Shown here piece by piece: positions 1 through 6,131 of a DNA stretch of 10,077 nucleotides; the first letter of the stretch is position 1; every line of letters begins with the position of its first letter. The stretch covers positions 1 to 10,077 of the forward strand of contig DROB01000053.1 in the NCBI GenBank assembly GCA_011321985.1, in the 5' to 3' direction. The notes below the pieces were generated by a model that did not search any database, was not told where the DNA came from, and worked only from the letters and a program-made list of their open reading frames with translations. The stretch comes from Gammaproteobacteria bacterium (lineage in GTDB: Bacteria; Pseudomonadota; Gammaproteobacteria; SZUA-229). The position numbers were made by a program, and so were the translations under genes.

Positions 1-995
1 CGAAAAAAGGCAGTCGCCTGTTTCGTAGCGGTCAGCTGGAAGCCGCTGAAAAAGTCTATCTGGAAGCGAAAGCGATTGATGCCGATAACCCCTATGTACT
101 ATCGGGTCTGGGTGATGTCTACCGTAAGCTCAATCGCTTTGAAGAGTCGGGTGCACAATACGACGCAGTATTAAAAAAAGACAACAATAATATCTTTGCG
201 CTGCGTGGTGCAGGTGATGCGCGGCGTGGCATGAAGCAGCCGTTGCAGGCGATACCCTTCTGGTTGCGTTATCTGGAAATCAATGAGAAAGACAGTCATG
301 TCATGGTGCGCATCGCTGATGCCTATCATAAGCTGGAAGATAGTGTAAACGCGATCGATTTCTATGAACAGTCGCTGGTGATCAAGCCCTACGACCCTTT
401 CGCTCTGCTGGGTCTGGGAAATGTTTATTATGCACAGCATGACGATGAAAGAGCACTCGACTGTTTTGAGAAGCTGCTGGCAAAAAATACATCACATAAC
501 GTCGTTTTGATGACCATGATCGGCAATATCTATCGTCGCCGCAAAGAGTTTGATCGTGCCATGGGGCATTATGAAAATGCGCTGGAACTGGATCCCAGGA
601 ATAATTTTGCCCTGTTCGGGATGGGCGACTGCTTCCGTGGTCAGCTGAATATGGAAAAGGCTATTTTCTGGTGGGAAAAAATTCTTGATCAGGAGCCAGA
701 GAACCAATCACTGTGGACCCGTGTTGGTGATGCATTGACATCGATGGATCGTTTTGATGAAGCGGTAAAACATTATCATTCCAGCCTGAAAGTCGGTCAT
801 GATCTCTATGCTGTCCTCGGGTTGGCGCGTGTTGCGCACAAGCAGGGTGATTACGATAAAGCCTGTTACCATTGTGAGCAGGCCCTGGAAGTCGACAAAG
901 ATAATATACGGGCACTGGAAGAGATGGCCCGAATCTGTGATGCTGCCGGTTATCCAGAAAGAGCACAGGAAGCACGAGATCGCATCCCGTTATAA
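1..995 (+). CDS. TPR-repeat protein, 5' end outside window
   Basis: The reading frame is open from base 3 to the TAA at 993-995 (330 residues visible), so the start lies to the left of the window. The internal ATG at 231 lies inside a TPR unit and is not a start. The protein is an almost unbroken array of about nine 34-residue tetratricopeptide units. The spacing of small and aromatic residues is typical, for example A-Y-H-K-L-E-D, G-N-V-Y-Y-A-Q, G-N-I-Y-R-R-R-K-E-F-D-R-A and Y-E-N-A-L-E-L-D-P. TPR arrays are superhelical scaffolds for binding proteins or peptides. No catalytic domain is visible, but the missing N-terminus could hold one or a membrane anchor. A 46-base gap separates it from the next plus-strand gene, so the two may be cotranscribed. 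The partner is unknown. Confidence 0.93.
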   Translation, partial: KKGSRLFRSGQLEAAEKVYLEAKAIDADNPYVLSGLGDVYRKLNRFEESGAQYDAVLKKDNNNIFALRGAGDARRGMKQPLQAIPFWLRYLEINEKDSHVMVRIADAYHKLEDSVNAIDFYEQSLVIKPYDPFALLGLGNVYYAQHDDERALDCFEKLLAKNTSHNVVLMTMIGNIYRRRKEFDRAMGHYENALELDPRNNFALFGMGDCFRGQLNMEKAIFWWEKILDQEPENQSLWTRVGDALTSMDRFDEAVKHYHSSLKVGHDLYAVLGLARVAHKQGDYDKACYHCEQALEVDKDNIRALEEMARICDAAGYPERAQEARDRIPL

Positions 996-1041
996 TTCCC
1001 GTTATTCATGGTGCTGTTTTTATTTGAGCGTATAACAGTCA

Positions 1042-1722
1042 ATGGCTACTCTTACTCTGATCAGCATCCTTATCGCCATCGTCGGTCTGGCATTTACGGT
1101 TACCGGCATCAGGCGTTTTTTCCAGCGGCGCTTCGTGCACGGCATAGGGCTGGAGTTTTCAGGCCTGATCTTTCTTGCACTGGCGGCTGCCGCCTTTCTT
1201 CTGGCATCCAATCTTTATACCTATCAACGTCTGATCTACGAACAGGCTGTCGCAGAGATCTCTTTTCGGCAGGTTGCACCTCAGGAGTATCAGGCCGATA
1301 TCCGGGCACTGGATTCGCCGTTTCGGCAGATAGTCGATCTTAAAGGGGATGAATGGCAACTCGATGCCCAGGTATTGTCCTGGAAAGGCGTGGCGACGCT
1401 GTTGGGGATGGATGCCAACTATCGTCTGCATCGTATTTCAGGACGATACATCGATATCGCCGAAGAGCAGCAGCGACCGAGAAGTGTCTATTCACTGGTG
1501 AAAAAACCCGCTTATATCGAAGATGACAGATTTGACCTGTGGCAGTTCGCACACGAACACCAGAGCTGGCTGCAATGGATTGATGCCGCCTACGGCAGCG
1601 CGGTATTCCTGCCGATGACAGACGGTGCCAGGTATGATATCTCGATCAGCCGAACCGGCTTGGTCGCCCGCCCTGCTAACGATGAAGCACGTAAAGCGGT
1701 GAGCCGCTGGATCGGCTTATAA
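1042..1722 (+). CDS. Membrane-anchored protein of unknown function, two N-terminal TM helices
   Basis: This is a 226-residue protein with hydrophobic segments at about residues 4-21 and 37-56, joined by a basic loop (R24 R25 R29 R30). The rest, about 170 residues, is soluble. The positive-inside rule puts the loop in the cytoplasm and both the N-terminus and the soluble domain in the periplasm. The soluble part has many tryptophans and recognisable blocks such as KGDEWQLDAQVLSWKG (101-116) and PMTDGARYDISISRTGL (191-207). From memory, similar gammaproteobacterial proteins are sometimes labelled 'cation/multidrug efflux pump'. Nothing here supports that: two helices are far too few for a pump. 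It follows the TPR gene by 46 bases, with no terminator between. The ATG at 1042 is used because the first helix begins right after it, although its Shine-Dalgarno is poor. Function unknown. Confidence 0.85.
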   Translation: MATLTLISILIAIVGLAFTVTGIRRFFQRRFVHGIGLEFSGLIFLALAAAAFLLASNLYTYQRLIYEQAVAEISFRQVAPQEYQADIRALDSPFRQIVDLKGDEWQLDAQVLSWKGVATLLGMDANYRLHRISGRYIDIAEEQQRPRSVYSLVKKPAYIEDDRFDLWQFAHEHQSWLQWIDAAYGSAVFLPMTDGARYDISISRTGLVARPANDEARKAVSRWIGL

Positions 1723-1736
1723 AAATAAAAAGGTTC

Positions 1737-1836
1737 ACCTCAGGGGTGCGAAGGTATAGAAGAAATCTATTTGTTTTGTGCCGTATCGTGGGTGTACGCC
1801 CAGAATAAGCCCTCTTCATCTTTGTGCCTCTGAGGT
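1737..1836 (+). repeat. Intergenic stem-loop element, repeat-like
   Basis: Bases 1737-1755 pair with 1818-1836 over 19 positions, 14 Watson-Crick and 5 G-U. A further five pairs (1759-1763 with 1813-1817) follow a three-base bulge. A small inner hairpin (TGGGT/GCCCA, 1789-1793 with 1798-1802) sits in the loop. All five non-canonical pairs are G-T on the plus strand, so the fold is good only in RNA read in the typA direction. The minus-strand transcript would have C-A mismatches at those points. The arm ACCTCAGAGGCACAAAG (complement of the right arm) resembles the ACCGCAGAGGCGCAGAG repeat at 9289. No T-run follows, so it is not a standard intrinsic terminator. Confidence 0.6.
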
Positions 1837-1909
1837 AAAAGTTTTTAAGGTTTTGCCTCCTGATTGCGTATAGCCCTAAATTAATACAGTTTATTTTTCA
1901 ATAAACCCC

Positions 1910-1942
1910 TATAATGCGCCCCTTTTTTCCTATTTAAGAGAA
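1910..1942 (+). promoter_or_regulatory. Probable typA promoter (-10) and leader
   Basis: A perfect TATAAT at 1910-1915 is followed by the GC-rich run GCGCCCC (1916-1922), putting the likely transcript start near 1922, about 26 bases before the typA start codon. No convincing -35 hexamer lies 16-18 bases upstream, where only CAGTTT at 1887-1892 is present. A GC-rich discriminator after the -10 box is the known signature of promoters repressed by ppGpp. Stringent control is therefore plausible for this gene but inferred. AAGAGAA at 1936-1942 is the likely ribosome binding site. Confidence 0.55.
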
Positions 1943-1947
1943 TTGAC

Positions 1948-3765
1948 GTGTCCACTAAAATCCGCAACATTGCCATCATCGCCCATGTCGACCACGGCAA
2001 AACTACATTGGTTGATAAATTACTGGAGCAATCTGGCACGTTAGACGAGCGCAAAGCCCCTGGTGAGCGCATTATGGATTCGAATGACCAGGAAAAAGAG
2101 CGTGGCATCACCATCACCTCCAAGAACACGGCTATCGAGTGGAATGACTACCATATCAATATCGTCGACACACCGGGACACGCCGACTTTGGGGGTGAAG
2201 TAGAGCGGGTACTCTCCATGGTAGATTCGGTGCTGCTGCTGGTCGATGCGGTGGATGGCCCCATGCCACAGACACGTTTTGTTACCCAGAAAGCCTTTGC
2301 CATGGGTTTTAAGCCCATCGTGGTCATCAATAAGATCGATCGCGACGGGGCGAACCCGGACCGAGCACTGGATCTGACGTTTGACCTGTTTGATAAACTG
2401 GGTGCAACCGATGAGCAGTTAGATTTCCCTGTCATCTACGCTTCGGCGATCAATGGTTTTGCAGGAACGGAATCGGATATCACCAGTGGTGACATGACAC
2501 CCTTGTTCGAAGCCGTTATCGAACATGTTCCAGAACCGGATGTTGATATTGACGGACCTTTCCAACTGCAGATCTCGACGCTGGATTACAATAGCTATGT
2601 CGGTATCATCGGTATCGGTCGCATTCGGCGTGGTGCGGTAAAAACCAATATGGCGGTGAAAATCATCGGTGATGACGGTAAAGAACGCGGTGGACGCATC
2701 GGTCAGGTACTGGGTTTCCACGGTCTGGAACGGGTTGAGATCGAAGAAGCGCAGGCAGGTGATATCGTTGCGATTACCGGTATCGACCCGCTGTCTATCT
2801 CCGATACGATCTGTGACCCGAATAATATTGAAGCGTTGCCACCCATGACGGTCGATGAGCCGACCATCAGCATGATGTTCCAGGCGAATTCATCACCGTT
2901 CTCCGGCCAGGAAGGCAAATATGTCACCAGTCGAAATATCTGGGATCGTCTGCAACAGGAGTTAAAACACAATGTCGCGCTTCGTGTAGATCAGGTCGAT
3001 GGTGACAAGTACAAAGTGTCTGGTCGTGGTGAGTTGCACCTTTCGGTCTTGATCGAGACCATGCGTCGCGAAAATTTTGAGCTGGCTGTCGGTCGCCCGG
3101 AAGTCATCATCCATGAAGAGAACGGGGTTAAGCTGGAGCCTTATGAAGAGTTGACAGCTGATGTCGAAGTAGAACATCAGGGCGCGGTGATGGAAGCTCT
3201 GGGTATCCGCAAGGCAGAACTGAAAGATATGGTGCAGGACGGTAAAGGACGGGTCAGACTGGATTTTATTATTCCCGCACGAGGCCTTATCGGGTTTAGG
3301 ACCGAGTATCTGTCGATGACCCGCGGCACAGGCTTGTTATATAGCGTGTTTGATCATTATGGTCCCGAGGTTAAAGATGATATCGGTCAACGTCCTAACG
3401 GCGTACTGATTTCCAATGCCCGAGGTAAGGCTGTGGCGTATTCTCTCTGTCCATTGCAGGAGCGCGGAAAGTTATTAGTGGGCAATAATGACGAAGTCTA
3501 CGAAGGACAGATCGTCGGCATTCACTCACGAGATAATGATCTGGTGGTTAACCCGATCAAACCCAAGCCGTTAACAAACGTGCGTGCCTCCGGTACCGAT
3601 GATGCATTGACCTTATCACCACACATCCAGTACACGTTGGAGCAGGCACTGGAATTTATCGATGATGATGAGCTGGTAGAAGTGACACCGGAAAACATCC
3701 GTATCCGTAAAAAAATGCTCACAGAAAATGAACGTAAGAGTGCTGGTCGCGGTAAAAAGAAATAA
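1948..3765 (+). CDS. typA: Ribosome-associated translational GTPase TypA/BipA
   Basis: TypA/BipA is an EF-G-like GTPase that binds the 70S ribosome. It supports 50S assembly, growth in the cold and stress adaptation. The protein has 605 residues, against about 607 in E. coli. The GTPase motifs are intact: G1 AHVDHGKT (12-19), G2 within ERGITITS (50-57), G3 DTPGHADF (73-80), G4 NKID (127-130) and G5 SAI (165-167). The EF-Tu-like domain 2, domain III and EF-G domain V-like region follow (RGLIGFRTEYLSMTRGTG is typical). The C-terminal domain ends in the basic tail characteristic of BipA. There is no EF-G domain IV. Translation starts at a GTG (1948), giving the expected N-terminus MSTKIRNIAIIAHVDHG, with AAGAGAA just upstream. 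It appears to be transcribed alone from its own promoter, and converges with the minus-strand cassette. Its neighbours differ from the glnA context of E. coli. Confidence 0.98.
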   Translation: MSTKIRNIAIIAHVDHGKTTLVDKLLEQSGTLDERKAPGERIMDSNDQEKERGITITSKNTAIEWNDYHINIVDTPGHADFGGEVERVLSMVDSVLLLVDAVDGPMPQTRFVTQKAFAMGFKPIVVINKIDRDGANPDRALDLTFDLFDKLGATDEQLDFPVIYASAINGFAGTESDITSGDMTPLFEAVIEHVPEPDVDIDGPFQLQISTLDYNSYVGIIGIGRIRRGAVKTNMAVKIIGDDGKERGGRIGQVLGFHGLERVEIEEAQAGDIVAITGIDPLSISDTICDPNNIEALPPMTVDEPTISMMFQANSSPFSGQEGKYVTSRNIWDRLQQELKHNVALRVDQVDGDKYKVSGRGELHLSVLIETMRRENFELAVGRPEVIIHEENGVKLEPYEELTADVEVEHQGAVMEALGIRKAELKDMVQDGKGRVRLDFIIPARGLIGFRTEYLSMTRGTGLLYSVFDHYGPEVKDDIGQRPNGVLISNARGKAVAYSLCPLQERGKLLVGNNDEVYEGQIVGIHSRDNDLVVNPIKPKPLTNVRASGTDDALTLSPHIQYTLEQALEFIDDDELVEVTPENIRIRKKMLTENERKSAGRGKKK

Positions 3766-3775
3766 AGCAGTGCCC

Positions 3776-3791
3776 GGTCAGGGCTCTGACC
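3776..3791. other. Short hairpin after typA
   Basis: GGTCAG (3776-3781) and CTGACC (3786-3791) form a perfect six-base stem around the loop GGCT, 11 bases after the typA stop codon. No T-run follows on either strand, so termination there would need Rho, or the hairpin may act as a 3'-end stabiliser. The palindrome is equally good on both strands. Confidence 0.4.
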
Positions 3792-3809
3792 AAACCGGTA
3801 AATCGTGGC

Positions 3810-3874
3810 ATCGCGGAATAAATTCCACTGCTACAAGCGCGTCCCACCCGTAGGAGCGGTTTGCAAACCGCGAT
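3810..3874. repeat. Inverted pair of REP sequences (REPIN/BIME-like)
   Basis: The forward copy at 3849-3874 begins CGTAGGAGCGG and holds the perfect palindrome GCGGTTTGCAAACCGC (3856-3871), followed by GAT. The complement of 3810-3835 reads TGTAGCAGTGGAATT and continues TATTCCGCGAT, the same layout: a GTAG head, a hairpin and a CGAT tail. The copies differ mainly inside the stem, yet both still pair, so the changes are compensatory. GTAG-headed hairpins of this kind are the REP sequences mobilised by RAYT transposases in Pseudomonas and relatives. Two copies in inverted orientation form a REPIN. No RAYT gene is in the window. The pair sits between convergent genes, a typical site. Confidence 0.75.
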
Positions 3875-3881
3875 TGCCAGC

Positions 3882-3939
3882 AAAAAAAACACATAGCCAG
3901 AGCATACACCGATATTTATATTCATCAATATCGAGGCTA
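3882..3939 (-). terminator. Possible terminator of the minus-strand cassette
   Basis: On the minus strand, TAGCC (complement of 3935-3939) pairs with GGCTA (complement of 3894-3898) around an inner stem CGATATT/AATATCG (3910-3916 with 3927-3933). Eight T residues (complement of 3882-3889) follow after a four-base gap. It lies 44 bases past the stop of the DUF922 gene. The outer stem is short and the inner one AT-rich, so efficiency is doubtful. Confidence 0.4.
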
Positions 3940-3982
3940 AGCTGTCGCCTCACCACAAGATATTCGAGATAACAGGCGCTAC

Positions 3983-4558
3983 CTAATAAATAACCGCTCC
4001 TTCCGTCAGGCCATTGTTTGTTACCCGATCATATTCAACATCTTTCTGAATATATTTTTGCACCGTTGCGCTACCGATATCATTGATCATCCGTGACAGC
4101 TGGCGGCAGTTCGGTTGTGTCTGTATCGCATTGAGAGCCTCATCGATATCCCGGGCAGCGGAGATTCCATGCTGACCATGATTTTTTTCATGTTGTGTCA
4201 GTGCACTGTTGAACTTGTTGAAGACATCGATCGTCTCTTTATCGGTGACATATTCGCTCAGGGTCGGGAGGGTGTGAACGACACGAACGGTAGTCTGGGT
4301 GTCGCGAAGCTGACAGCCATAAGGCGAGGGTGTGGCCTGGTATTTCCAGTCTATATACCAGTCGGTATGCCCATTAAATGAACCACTGCCAGCGCGTATC
4401 GGTGATCGTCGCATCAGTTCGGGCTTTATCTCATAGGGTGAGCGCGGAGCGATGGTATAATATTTATACTCGACGGTCTTGATGATCTCTGCTCTCGCAG
4501 CAGGAGACAAGGTAGCACTGATCAGCAGTAGAGGGATAAATCGCAATGTTCTTACCAT
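3983..4558 (-). CDS. Secreted DUF922-type putative zinc protease
   Basis: This 191-residue protein has a clear Sec signal peptide (about residues 1-23, ending ARA). The mature part carries HEKNHGQHG at 123-131, an HExxH zinc-binding motif in which H123 and H127 would bind zinc and E124 would act as base. The overall layout matches the DUF922 family of predicted secreted zinc-dependent proteases: a Y-rich start, the W-Y-I-D-W region at about 67-71, a cysteine pair (C82, C151) able to form a disulfide, and the closing YDRVTNNGLTEGA (176-188). From memory, family members usually have HG where this one has N182-G183, so a metal ligand or structural residue may differ. It is the third gene of the minus-strand cassette, 12 bases after the previous stop. 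Its substrate is unknown, and the proteolytic role is predicted for the family only. Confidence 0.85.
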   Translation of the reverse strand: MVRTLRFIPLLLISATLSPAARAEIIKTVEYKYYTIAPRSPYEIKPELMRRSPIRAGSGSFNGHTDWYIDWKYQATPSPYGCQLRDTQTTVRVVHTLPTLSEYVTDKETIDVFNKFNSALTQHEKNHGQHGISAARDIDEALNAIQTQPNCRQLSRMINDIGSATVQKYIQKDVEYDRVTNNGLTEGAVIY

Positions 4559-4570
4559 GGTTAAGCTCTG

Positions 4571-4939
4571 CTAAAAGGAGTACTTGAATATATTGGTTCG
4601 GGGTCTTTCGAGTTCGTATTCATTCTGGAACAGGCTGCGGGAAGTTGGATCATCTTCGGTCTCGTAATCGTAGGCGGGGAAGAATCTGGTATTGAAACCA
4701 GGTTTTGTCGTAGCGGCCTGACTGCCTTCGCGCCAGGGGTTGTCTTCCTCTTTTTCGCTGCGCCACGGGTTATCATCGATCATCATATCGGACAGAGAAG
4801 TTCGGTACATGTCGGGTAATGTCAGCAGACCGGTGGTCTGCGCGAGTGCCGCGGTACAGCCGAGAAGGAGTAATAGCACGCTCGTAGAGAGACCCGTCGA
4901 ACGGTGCTCCATCAAACCGCTCTGGATACCTGTTTTCAT
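4571..4939 (-). CDS. Small exported protein with tandem DNPWR motifs, unknown function
   Basis: This 122-residue protein begins at the ATG at 4939-4937. That ATG overlaps the upstream stop as ATGA and has GAAGGA four bases before it. The same frame is open up to 5008, but the 4939 start has the better binding site and puts the export signal near the N-terminus. A hydrophobic segment (20-33) ends in either a lipobox-like LLGC (25-28) or a signal peptidase I site after ALA (33). The mature part is acidic and probably disordered. It contains DNPWR twice, ten residues apart (56-60 and 66-70), and ends in an aromatic tail, NIFKYSF. No known family was recognised. The overlap with the solute-binding protein gene suggests translational coupling, and the DUF922 gene follows 12 bases later. 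It may be a lipoprotein or periplasmic adaptor for its neighbours, but this is inference. Confidence 0.75.
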   Translation of the reverse strand: MKTGIQSGLMEHRSTGLSTSVLLLLLGCTAALAQTTGLLTLPDMYRTSLSDMMIDDNPWRSEKEEDNPWREGSQAATTKPGFNTRFFPAYDYETEDDPTSRSLFQNEYELERPRTNIFKYSF

Positions 4940-5760
4940 TTTCCTTCGCTGATCCGGGTTTGCCATTTCAGGCTGTTGAACCAGTAACTGTGCGAACTGC
5001 TTATCCATCTATCGGCATCATGAGCAATGATCCATGCGTTGAGGAAATTGAGCATCCCCTGGTTACCTTTCCTGATAGCAAAGGCTTCTTTGGTCGTGAG
5101 CAAGGGTTTTTTGAGTGGCAGATCGACATCATGCGGGTTTTTTAGTGCGATAAATTCAGGCACAGGTGAAGATGAGATAAAGGCATGGACCGAGCCATTG
5201 ACCACGGCGGAGGTTGCGTCTTTTGCTGTTTTTCTCAGGTCGATAGTGGCCGCTGGAAAGGTTCTTCTTGCCAGATCGGCAGAAACCGTTCCTCTTACAG
5301 CGGCGATATAGACTTTTTTACTGTTCAGGTCTTTTATGCTGGTGAAATCTTTGGTCAGGTTCAGGTTGCTGACCAGGCCGTAGCCAGAGCTGGCATACGG
5401 GGTCGAGAAATCCACTTCGAGCGCACGTTTGGGGGTGATGGACAGGCCAGAGGCGATGATATCGATATCGCCCTTTTTCAGAGCCGGTATCAGCTGATTC
5501 CACGGATATTGCCTGAATCTGACTCTGACACCCATATCGCTGGCCAGCTGGTTGGCGATATCTATTTCGAAACCGATCAGCTTGCCCTCTTTATTTTTCA
5601 TTATCCAGGGGGCTAGCAGGGTGACACCGACCGTAATTTCTCCCTTTTTCTGGATAGTATTCAAGATATTGTCCTGCTCAGGGCTGGCGAACAGGGGCGT
5701 GCCAGACAAGGCTGAAAAGAGCAGGCTGGTGAGCAGGAAGAGAGTTCTTAAAAAGGTCAT
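4936..5760 (-). CDS. Periplasmic solute-binding protein, SBP_bac_3 (family 3)
   Basis: The start is the ATG at 5760, with AAGGA seven bases upstream. It gives a 274-residue precursor with a signal peptide of about 25 residues (ends LFA). Longer starts (ATG 5781, GTG 5892) lack a good binding site and would bury the signal. The mature part follows family 3, the amino-acid-binding proteins of ABC importers: GEITVGV (40-46), GFEIDIANQLA (63-73), GDIDIIASGLSITPKR (97-112) and VDFSTPY (116-122). R112 is the usual arginine that grips a ligand carboxylate. The second-lobe block normally reading G-x-V-D-A-V-x-x-D is here G189-S-V-H-A-F-I-S-S, so the ligand-binding aspartate is replaced by serine (S197). 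No permease or ATPase gene is adjacent. The gene overlaps the next one by ATGA. It may be a sensor or scavenger rather than part of an importer. Ligand unknown. Confidence 0.9.
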   Translation of the reverse strand: MTFLRTLFLLTSLLFSALSGTPLFASPEQDNILNTIQKKGEITVGVTLLAPWIMKNKEGKLIGFEIDIANQLASDMGVRVRFRQYPWNQLIPALKKGDIDIIASGLSITPKRALEVDFSTPYASSGYGLVSNLNLTKDFTSIKDLNSKKVYIAAVRGTVSADLARRTFPAATIDLRKTAKDATSAVVNGSVHAFISSSPVPEFIALKNPHDVDLPLKKPLLTTKEAFAIRKGNQGMLNFLNAWIIAHDADRWISSSHSYWFNSLKWQTRISEGK

Positions 5761-5855
5761 GAATCGATCCTTATCTGTCATGGGTGTGTCGCTTTTCGTA
5801 TCTTGAGGTATTTGCTCCAGAAGTGCAATCAGGCCGGGGTTCCGAGTTTGTTTGC

Positions 5856-5869
5856 CTCTATCAATAGAG
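5856..5869. promoter_or_regulatory. Palindrome in the cassette leader, possible operator
   Basis: CTCTAT (5856-5861) and ATAGAG (5864-5869) form a perfect inverted repeat with a two-base spacer, about 95 bases before the solute-binding protein start. The spacer is too short for a stable RNA hairpin loop, so a dimeric regulator site is likelier than an RNA structure. No regulator gene is adjacent and chance cannot be excluded. Confidence 0.25.
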
Positions 5870-5976
5870 ATGTCCTTAAGAGGAATGACCACGGATGATC
5901 GCTGTGTTCTGGGTGAGTTCGGGGATTAATTATCCATTTTGCCCGTTTAAGCCCACATTTGTATCCCAATGTGCTG

Positions 5977-5982
5977 TATAAT
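5977..5982 (+). promoter_or_regulatory. Probable -10 box for EF-G 2
   Basis: TATAAT at 5977-5982 is a perfect consensus -10, followed by TCGCCGGC, putting the start near 5989 and leaving a leader of about 140 bases. The expected -35 position has only weak matches (around CCACAT, 5953-5958). It is the best promoter candidate between the divergent genes. The long leader is unusual for a single housekeeping gene. Confidence 0.45.
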
Positions 5983-6094
5983 TCGCCGGCTAAATTAATC
6001 CTCGTGAGTGTCATCGGAGCAGGTTGTCGAGAAGCGGGTCATTCAAAGCCTGCTTTATCACTTCTGAAGGATTTACGAATTTTTAACATATAAC

Positions 6095-6113
6095 GTACAT
6101 ATCGAATATGTGC
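6095..6113 (+). promoter_or_regulatory. Hairpin just before the EF-G 2 ribosome binding site
   Basis: GTACATAT (6095-6102) pairs with ATATGTGC (6106-6113) over eight positions with one G-T, around the loop CGA. It ends five bases before the AGGG (6118-6121) likely to serve as the Shine-Dalgarno of EF-G 2. It contains the in-frame upstream ATG at 6108, which argues against that codon as the start. A second hairpin, AAGCGGG/CCTGCTT (6032-6038 with 6049-6055), lies further upstream in the same leader. Any regulatory role is inferred. Confidence 0.35.
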
Positions 6114-6131
6114 ACTCAGGGTAGTAGAGCC

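Larger units (their letters stand above)
5761..6131. promoter_or_regulatory. Divergent regulatory gap between the exported cassette and EF-G 2
   Basis: These 371 bases hold no convincing gene. The minus-strand frame extends to a GTG at 5892, but its sequence is not signal-like and is better read as leader. Features seen are a 14-base palindrome CTCTATCAATAGAG (5856-5869), a plus-strand TATAAT (5977-5982) and two leader hairpins (6031-6056, 6095-6113). A minus-strand promoter for the cassette must lie here. A GATAAT is readable on that strand near 5930, but without an acceptable -35, so none is assigned. Confidence 0.5.

Noticed and set aside
1700..1719. Stem TGAGCCG/CGGCTTA at the end of the 226-residue gene as a terminator.
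   Set aside because: It lies within the coding sequence and is followed by an A-rich rather than T-rich run on the transcribed strand.
2165..2182. An 18-base stretch identical in typA (2165-2182) and the EF-G gene (6367-6384).
   Set aside because: It encodes the G3 motif DTPGH shared by both GTPases. Identity is explained by protein conservation and similar codon use, and flanking sequence diverges at once.
4115..4381. Plus-strand open frame opposite the DUF922 gene.
   Set aside because: It is fully antisense to a gene with a signal peptide and zinc motif, has no binding site, and matches no known protein pattern.
5829..6014. Open frame on the minus strand across the divergent gap.
   Set aside because: It has no binding site or recognisable protein features and covers the EF-G 2 promoter and both leaders.
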